Positions 8,206 through 12,168 of a DNA stretch of 12,168 nt are shown here, piece by piece (position 1 is the stretch's first letter; each line of letters opens with the position of its first letter). The notes beneath the pieces were generated by a model. That model did no database searches. It saw only the letters and a program-made list of their open reading frames with translations, and was not told the origin of the DNA. A program made the position numbers and the translations under genes. The stretch covers positions 1 through 12,168 of the forward strand of contig DATGWV010000053.1 in the NCBI GenBank assembly GCA_035299305.1. The letters run 5' to 3'. The stretch is from BJHL01 sp035299305 (lineage in GTDB: Bacteria; Planctomycetota; Phycisphaerae; Phycisphaerales; UBA1924).

Positions 8206-8212
8206 TTACGGG

Positions 8213-8234
8213 GTATTGTAAGTATTTACGATAC
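8213..8234. promoter_or_regulatory. 22-bp near-palindrome between the radical SAM gene and marR
   Basis: Arms GTATTGTAA (8213-8221) and TTACGATAC (8226-8234) pair at 8 of 9 positions, with a T-G wobble at the ninth and a 4-base spacer GTAT. It could be an operator (for example of the MarR-type regulator encoded 160 bases away) or a weak hairpin after the radical SAM gene. It falls at the expected start point of the plus-strand promoter candidate at 8177-8205. No T-run follows directly on the minus strand, which argues against an intrinsic terminator. Confidence 0.45.
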
Positions 8235-8251
8235 GGCGTGCTTTTTGTCGT

Positions 8252-9400
8252 TTAGCTGCCAAACAACGACATCTGGCCACGGTCGGCGAGCTCACTCGGG
8301 ACGCGGAACAACGCACGCTCATGCGGCGGGAGGCGATTCGCGAGCTTGTACTTTCGCGCGAACATGCGGAAGGTCGCGCCGATCTGATCGGCGATCGGTC
8401 CCGTGCCGCGGCCGCGCTCGAAGAACTTGGCGTTGTACAACTCACCTTCGCGGGTGTCGCGGATCAGCGCTTCGACTTTCGCCGCGCGCTTGGGGAAGTT
8501 GCGCTGCAGCCAGTCGAGAAAGATCGCTTTGATTTGATGAGGCAAGCGAAGCAGCACGTATCCGGCGCAGGTTGCGCCGGCGTATGAGGCTTCGCGCAGC
8601 AGCGCGGGGATCTCGTGATCGTTGAGACCGGGGATGATCGGCGCGGTCATGACTGTGGTTGGCACGCCCAGCTTGGTGAGAGCCCGGATCGCGTCGAGAC
8701 GCGAACGCGGGCTGCTGGCGCGCGGCTCCATCACGCTGGCAAGTTTGTTGTCGAGCGTGGTGAGGCTGATGGCCGCGTGAATCAGGTTCATTTTCGCCAT
8801 TTCGCCGATGATGTCGGCGTCGCGGAGAATGAGTTTGTTCTTGGTGATGATCGAAACAGGCTGGCGAAAGGCCAGGCAGACTTCGAGGCACTTGCGCGTG
8901 ATCTCAAGCTCGGCTTCGATGGGTTGATACACATCGGTCACGCCGGCGAAGACAATGGGCTCGCCTTGCCAACTGCTCTTGGCCAGCGCTCGCTCGAGCA
9001 GCTTGGGCGCGTCGTGCTTGGCCATGATCTTGGTTTCGAAGTCGATGCCGCTGGACATGCCGAGGTATTCGTGACCGGGCCGGGCGTAGCAGTAGATGCA
9101 GCCGTGCTCGCAGCCGCGATAGGGGTTGACGGTCCACGCGAAGCCCAGGTCGGGCGACTCGACGTGATTGAGAATCGTGCGCGACGTGTCTTCGAGAATC
9201 GCCGTGCCGACGGAGCGCGGCTTGAGGAAGTCGTCATCTTCGCGTGCGGCGGCGTCGACATAGTCGCCGTCGGCGGCGAAGCCGAGCTTCTCGAAGCGGT
9301 TGGGCGGGTTGACGCCGCTCCCTCGGCCTCGGAGGGGCAGTTGAGAAGCGGGTCCAACATCAGCTATCGCACGGAGTTGGGGAAGTGACACGTTTTCCAT
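8252..9400 (-). CDS. PA0069-family radical SAM protein (SplB-related)
   Basis: Radical SAM enzyme of 382 residues; the 4Fe-4S/SAM motif CxxxCxxC is seen as C97-EHG-C101-IY-C104 in NPYRGCEHGCIYCYAR. The N-terminal GRGSGVNPPNRFE (25-37) and the following blocks (TKIMAKHDAPKLLERAL, GVTDVYQPIE, SIITKNKLILRDADII, APIIPGLNDHEIPALL) identify the PA0069-like group, related to spore photoproduct lyase and to Rv2578c of mycobacteria. The reaction is not established to my knowledge, and a role in DNA repair is only suggested by relatives. Length is normal. Start ATG 9400 gives the usual N-terminus of about 25 residues before GRG. The only nearby AGG is too close to the ATG to be a normal SD, and the predicted promoter would leave a leader of only a few bases. 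It stands alone, divergent from the guanylyltransferase gene. Confidence 0.93.
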   Translation of the reverse strand: MENVSLPQLRAIADVGPASQLPLRGRGSGVNPPNRFEKLGFAADGDYVDAAAREDDDFLKPRSVGTAILEDTSRTILNHVESPDLGFAWTVNPYRGCEHGCIYCYARPGHEYLGMSSGIDFETKIMAKHDAPKLLERALAKSSWQGEPIVFAGVTDVYQPIEAELEITRKCLEVCLAFRQPVSIITKNKLILRDADIIGEMAKMNLIHAAISLTTLDNKLASVMEPRASSPRSRLDAIRALTKLGVPTTVMTAPIIPGLNDHEIPALLREASYAGATCAGYVLLRLPHQIKAIFLDWLQRNFPKRAAKVEALIRDTREGELYNAKFFERGRGTGPIADQIGATFRMFARKYKLANRLPPHERALFRVPSELADRGQMSLFGS

Positions 9401-9411
9401 ACCTGACGGAT

Positions 9412-9440
9412 ATTGAACAGAGTTCTACTCTGTTTGTCAA
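9412..9440 (-). promoter_or_regulatory. Sigma-70-like promoter of the radical SAM gene
   Basis: On the minus strand TTGACA (9435-9440) is a perfect -35, followed by 17 bases and TTCAAT (9412-9417), a 4/6 match to -10. The expected start point is only about 5 bases before the ATG at 9400, so the message would be almost leaderless. Confidence 0.6.
9416..9434. promoter_or_regulatory. Perfect inverted-repeat operator inside the radical SAM promoter
   Basis: AACAGAGT, 3-base spacer TCT, ACTCTGTT: 8-bp perfect arms, 19 bases in all. It fills the spacer between -35 and -10 and overlaps the edge of the -10, the classic place for a repressor. It does not fit the usual LexA boxes (GAAC-N4-GTTC or GTTC-N7-GTTC). 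The regulator is unknown. Confidence 0.6.
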
Positions 9441-9491
9441 GTACATGTTCGGTCGATTTGTCGGAAATTGTTTGGATGCAAAGTTGGTCGC

Positions 9492-9556
9492 GGAGGGGTG
9501 GAGGGAGGCGGAGCGGGCGCGGAGGTTGGATGGGTGGTGATGGAGGTTGATGGAGA
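9492..9556 (+). repeat. G-rich degenerate repeat in the radical SAM/guanylyltransferase gap
   Basis: A purine-rich stretch with many GG to GGGG runs (9492-9517), then GGAGGTTG at 9521-9528 repeated at 9542-9549 among GATGG-type words. Runs are mostly two long, so only weak quadruplex potential. The remaining bases of this 280-base divergent gap show no small gene. Confidence 0.35.
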
Positions 9557-9667
9557 GTCATGAGTCGTGCTTGGGTGATGGGTGAGGGGTTGGTTGTCTG
9601 GAGAGCAGACCTTTTTCCGTCGTGCTGTTCCCGTTGGTGTTGCATCTCCGCGAGTTGTCTTTCACGC

Positions 9668-9673
9668 TACGGT
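9668..9673 (+). promoter_or_regulatory. Candidate -10 hexamer TACGGT, leaderless type
   Basis: TACGGT lies 7 nt before the ATG at 9681, where no SD is seen. No convincing -35. Confidence 0.25.
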
Positions 9674-9680
9674 TGCCCCC

Positions 9681-10850
9681 ATGCGTTACGCGATGATCAT
9701 GGCGGGCGGAGCGGGTACTCGGCTGTGGCCCATGAGCCGGAAAGGTGAGCCCAAGCAGTTGCTGCGGTTCATCTCACGGCCGGGCGACAAGAAGCCGCGC
9801 GCGTTGCTTGAGCTTGCGGATGCGCGGCTGGATGGTCTCATCAAGCCGGAGCATCGCTACATCTGCACGGCAGAGGCGTATCGCGATGCGGTGAGCAAAC
9901 TGCTGCCTGACTATGACAAGAATCAGATTCTGGGCGAGCCTGCGGCGCGCGACACGGTGAATGCCGTGGGGTTTGCCGCGGCGATTCTCGCGAAGGAAGA
10001 TGAAGACGCGGTGTTTGCGGTGCTCACAGCGGATCATGTGATTGAGCCGATGGACACGTTCCGCGAGCGCATGGACCTGGGCTTTCGGCTCGTCGAGAAT
10101 GATCCGCGACGGTTTGTCACGTTCAGCATCAAGCCCACGTATCCCGCGACGGGATTCGGGTACGTCGAGCGCGGCACGCCCGTGCGCGATGCGAAGCAGG
10201 GCAAGCGCGCGGCGATTGATGGCGTGAAGGAAGAGGCGTATCACGTCGCGCGGTTTGTGGAGAAGCCAGATCGCGCTCGCGCTGAGGTGTATGTTGAGAG
10301 CGGCGATTACGCATGGAACAGCGGGATGTTCGTGTGGAAGGCGCAGACGTTTCTGGATGCGCTCAAGCAGTTCAAGCCGGAGAGCTATGACGGCCTGATG
10401 GAGATTCAGAAGGCTTGGGGCACGAAGAAGTTCAAGAGCGTGCTGGAAGAGATCTATCCAACGCTGCCCAAGATCAGCGTCGACTACGCCGTGATGGAGC
10501 CGGTGACGCGCGAGGCGCAGAAGGCTGAGAAGGCCGGCAAGCACGATGCTCGCTTCAGCGTGTGCACGGTGCAGATGGATCTGCAGTGGCTGGACGTGGG
10601 CAGTTGGCCCAGCTTTGCGGAGACTGCGACGGCCGACAAGCAGGGCAACCGCGCGGCGGGCACCGGCAAGACGGTGCAGCTCAATTGTCGCAACACGCTG
10701 AGCGTGACGAGCGAAGGACACACGGTCGCGCTGCTGGGCGTGCAGGACATCATCGTGGTTCACACGCCCGAAGCCACGCTGGTGATGCATGCGAGCAAGG
10801 CGGAAGAACTCAAGCAATTGCACGGCATGCTGGATGATGACCTGCGCTGA
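9681..10850 (+). CDS. manC: Mannose-1-phosphate guanylyltransferase (GDP-mannose pyrophosphorylase)
   Basis: Cytoplasmic nucleotidyltransferase of 389 residues that makes GDP-mannose from mannose-1-phosphate and GTP, the donor for mannose- and fucose-containing glycans. The nucleotide loop is AGGAGTRLWPMSRKGEPKQ (8-26). Further family marks are GEPAARDT (85-92, where most relatives have RNT, so Asn is Asp here), LTADHVI (115-121), FVEKP (192-196) and AWNSGMFVW (211-219). Length fits the short form without a phosphomannose isomerase domain. The ATG at 9681 gives the family-typical N-terminus MRYAMIMAGG; the frame is open upstream but without homology. There is no SD, and TACGGT lies 7 nt upstream. 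A DUF1569 gene follows after 39 bases on the same strand. No other sugar-nucleotide genes are in view, so it may serve general cell-envelope synthesis. Confidence 0.95.
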   Translation: MRYAMIMAGGAGTRLWPMSRKGEPKQLLRFISRPGDKKPRALLELADARLDGLIKPEHRYICTAEAYRDAVSKLLPDYDKNQILGEPAARDTVNAVGFAAAILAKEDEDAVFAVLTADHVIEPMDTFRERMDLGFRLVENDPRRFVTFSIKPTYPATGFGYVERGTPVRDAKQGKRAAIDGVKEEAYHVARFVEKPDRARAEVYVESGDYAWNSGMFVWKAQTFLDALKQFKPESYDGLMEIQKAWGTKKFKSVLEEIYPTLPKISVDYAVMEPVTREAQKAEKAGKHDARFSVCTVQMDLQWLDVGSWPSFAETATADKQGNRAAGTGKTVQLNCRNTLSVTSEGHTVALLGVQDIIVVHTPEATLVMHASKAEELKQLHGMLDDDLR

Positions 10851-10878
10851 CGCTCGCGGCGGTCAGCATGAGATAGAT

Positions 10879-10883
10879 GAAGG
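10879..10883 (+). promoter_or_regulatory. Ribosome binding site of the DUF1569 gene
   Basis: GAAGG with a 6-nt spacer to the GTG at 10890. An in-frame TGA at 10878-10880 excludes any longer start, so GTG is used. Confidence 0.6.
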
Positions 10884-10889
10884 TGTGTT

Positions 10890-11366
10890 GTGATTGACAC
10901 GAAGAACGTCACGATTCGCACGCTGAATTTCGCTTCGCTGGATGACGCGCTGCGCGAGGCCGAGCGACTGGCGCAGGCGGCGCGCGAGGGGAAGATCAAG
11001 CAACTGGGCAACTGGACGCCCGGCACGGTATTCGGCCATCTGGCATGGTGGATCGAAGCCATCGATCGCGGCGATTTGCCCAAGCCGCCGTTTTTCATTC
11101 GCTGGTTCGGACCCCTGATGAAGAACAAGCTGCTCAATGGGCCGCTGCCAAAGGGATTTCGCCTGCCGGGCATCAAGTCGGGCACATTGGGTGATGAGCC
11201 GTGCGAACTGGAGACGGGACTTGCGCGGCTGCGCAAGGCGTACGCGCGACTGCAAAGTCAGCCGCTGCCTGACAAGCATCCGGTCTTCGGCAAGATGACG
11301 CGCGATGACTGGCTGACGCTGCATCGCAAGCATGCGCAGTTGCATCTGGCGTTTCTGGATGGCTGA
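10890..11366 (+). CDS. DUF1569 (DinB-like) protein
   Basis: Soluble protein of 158 residues of the DUF1569 group in the DinB/YfiT four-helix superfamily, common in planctomycetes. Visible family blocks are LNFASLDDALREAERLA (12-28), GNWTPGTVFGHLAWWIE (40-56), FIRWFGPLMKNKLL (69-82), PKGFRLP (87-93), HPVFGKMTRDDW (130-141) and HRKHAQLHLAFL (145-156). His50 with His148 and His152 could form the three-histidine metal site seen in DinB-like enzymes. Related enzymes transfer thiols such as bacillithiol or mycothiol, or are hydrolases, but no activity is known for this group. It starts with GTG, has a good SD, and lies 39 bases after manC, so co-transcription is likely though a functional link is not evident. 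Confidence 0.88.
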   Translation: MIDTKNVTIRTLNFASLDDALREAERLAQAAREGKIKQLGNWTPGTVFGHLAWWIEAIDRGDLPKPPFFIRWFGPLMKNKLLNGPLPKGFRLPGIKSGTLGDEPCELETGLARLRKAYARLQSQPLPDKHPVFGKMTRDDWLTLHRKHAQLHLAFLDG

Positions 11367-11453
11367 TTGGCGTCGCCACTGCTGTGCGAGCCAACGCGCG
11401 CATGGTGTGACGCGATGCACGTTGCACCGCAGCACACGCGCTGGTCGCGACGT

Positions 11454-11759
11454 TTATTCGTCGCCGGTCACTTTGCGATAGATCCAGCCGCCCACGCCGA
11501 CGACGGCGAACACGCCCAGAATCGCGAGTTTGATCATGCCGCGCGATGAGCGGCCTGAGATGCGATTAGAACTGCTTTGATCGGACCGCGCCTGGGCCAG
11601 CGTGAGGGGCGCAGCCTGCGGCATGGATGCAGACACGCTTGTCGCCGATGTCGCAAGCACCACGGTCTGCGCTACCGGCACGCTCGCGGAGGCGTTCACA
11701 GCTGTGAACATAAGACAACTACACGCGACAACCACGCCCGCCATTGCAACGATCTTCAT
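11454..11759 (-). CDS. Small exported protein with C-terminal membrane anchor, unknown function
   Basis: A 101-residue protein that I cannot assign to a family. MKIVAMAGVVVACSCLMFTAVNASA (1-25) looks like a signal peptide with an AxA cut near 23-25. A Ser/Ala/Thr/Val-rich stretch (26-72) follows with no fold signs, then a second hydrophobic helix, MIKLAILGVFAVVGVGGWIY (75-94), and the basic tail RKVTGDE. It should be a periplasmic linker anchored at its C-terminus, or a two-span protein if the signal is not cut. A lipobox is not convincing. Start ATG 11759 is supported by AAGGG 8 nt upstream; a GTG at 11768 is less likely. It is convergent to the DUF1569 gene and divergent to the next one. 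Confidence 0.72.
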   Translation of the reverse strand: MKIVAMAGVVVACSCLMFTAVNASASVPVAQTVVLATSATSVSASMPQAAPLTLAQARSDQSSSNRISGRSSRGMIKLAILGVFAVVGVGGWIYRKVTGDE

Positions 11760-11767
11760 ACAGAGCA

Positions 11768-11773
11768 CCCTTT
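11768..11773 (-). promoter_or_regulatory. Ribosome binding site of the small exported protein
   Basis: AAAGGG with 8 nt to the ATG at 11759. It supports this ATG over the GTG at 11768, which overlaps the site. Confidence 0.5.
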
Positions 11774-11856
11774 CCCGCCTGTCGGCGTCGCGGCGAGTCT
11801 ACCAGAATTCTCCGGTTGTGCAAGTCGGTTTTTCGCTTCCGCGCGGGGCCTGCCCG

Positions 11857-11862
11857 TACACT
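11857..11862 (+). promoter_or_regulatory. Candidate -10 hexamer TACACT, leaderless type
   Basis: TACACT lies 8 nt before the ATG at 11871, with no SD and no clear -35. Confidence 0.3.
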
Positions 11863-11870
11863 GCCTGTGC

Positions 11871-12168
11871 ATGGAGTGGCTCGCGCGGCTGTACAGCAGG
11901 CGCATCGTCAATGTGAATGTCAACATCATCGCCGCAGGATTGCTGGCGCTGGTGGTGACGGCGGTGTTCATGCATTATTTCGTGGACTGGCAGTGGCACG
12001 AAGTGATTGCGCGCTGGACCACGCTCAATTCCAAGGTCGTCATCACCGCGACCACGTTCCTTGTCGATCTCATCGCCGATCTTGCGGTGTACTACGTGCT
12101 GCACTGGTACGCCAACCACGCGCCGGGACGCATCGAGAAGCTGGCGCACGTGGAGAAGATGCACGACC
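11871..12168 (+). CDS. Membrane protein of unknown family, N-terminal 99 residues (cut by window edge)
   Basis: The frame is open from ATG 11871 to the window end. It starts MEWLARLYSRRIVNVNVN, has a hydrophobic helix at about 18-35 (IIAAGLLALVVTAVFMHY) and a second at about 57-78 (VITATTFLVDLIADLAVYYVLHWY), then a polar, His-containing stretch, NHAPGRIEKLAHVEKMHD. It is therefore an inner-membrane protein with at least two spans and a hairpin topology: basic N-terminus inside, the WQWHEVIARW loop outside. I recognise no family. Start: no in-frame alternative is better, and TACACT lies 8 nt upstream. It is divergent from the small exported protein, with a gap of 111 bases. Confidence 0.7.
   Translation, partial: MEWLARLYSRRIVNVNVNIIAAGLLALVVTAVFMHYFVDWQWHEVIARWTTLNSKVVITATTFLVDLIADLAVYYVLHWYANHAPGRIEKLAHVEKMHD

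Noticed and set aside
9416..9434. LexA box in the radical SAM promoter
   Set aside because: GAAC and GTTC half-sites occur nearby but with a 3-base spacing that fits neither the GAAC-N4-GTTC nor the GTTC-N7-GTTC pattern; kept as an unassigned operator.
9492..9517. G-quadruplex in the radical SAM/manC gap
   Set aside because: Most G-runs are two bases long; four runs of three or more with short loops are not present.
9774..10823. A 349-codon minus-strand frame opposite manC
   Set aside because: Arg/His/Leu-rich shadow of a gene with clear guanylyltransferase motifs.

Overview
The window is a GC-rich stretch of an ordinary-looking bacterial chromosome. My best guess is a planctomycete, possibly of the Phycisphaerae. 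The reasons are a DUF1569 (DinB-like) gene, a site-2 protease with extra PDZ-like units, a peptide transporter with a large loop insertion, and several start codons without Shine-Dalgarno (SD) sequences. This is inference: there is no rRNA or other taxonomic marker here. I find no tRNA, rRNA, CRISPR, transposase, phage or toxin-antitoxin gene.

Layout. 1-2919: a divergent transporter pair, an AbgT-family carrier (minus strand, cut by the left edge) and a POT/PTR2 peptide transporter (plus strand). Both carry extra sequence in the loop after their first membrane helix. 2920-3483: a 564-base convergent gap with no convincing gene, holding hairpins and short octamer repeats. 3484-6600: on the minus strand, an ABC-3 metal-transport permease lying downstream of a large RseP-type intramembrane protease with four PDZ-like units; a 12-unit heptamer array lies between them. 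6715-6900: a 61-residue single-span membrane protein, divergent from rseP.

6916-8052: a marR-type regulator followed by a WrbA-like flavodoxin-fold gene, probably one unit that senses and detoxifies quinones or electrophiles. 8252-9400: a PA0069-family radical SAM protein whose promoter contains a perfect inverted repeat inside a consensus-like -35/-10 pair. 9681-11366: on the plus strand, a mannose-1-phosphate guanylyltransferase followed by a DUF1569 protein. 11454-11759: a small secreted or anchored protein on the minus strand. 11871-12168: the start of an unknown membrane protein on the plus strand, cut by the right edge.

Most genes are housekeeping or transport functions, and I see no clear multi-gene novel system. 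The signals most worth a second look are the TAnnnT hexamers 6-9 nt upstream of the starts that lack an SD (possible leaderless transcription), the four-PDZ protease, the loop insertion of the POT transporter, the operator in the radical SAM promoter, and the short 7-8-mer repeats in the gene gaps.
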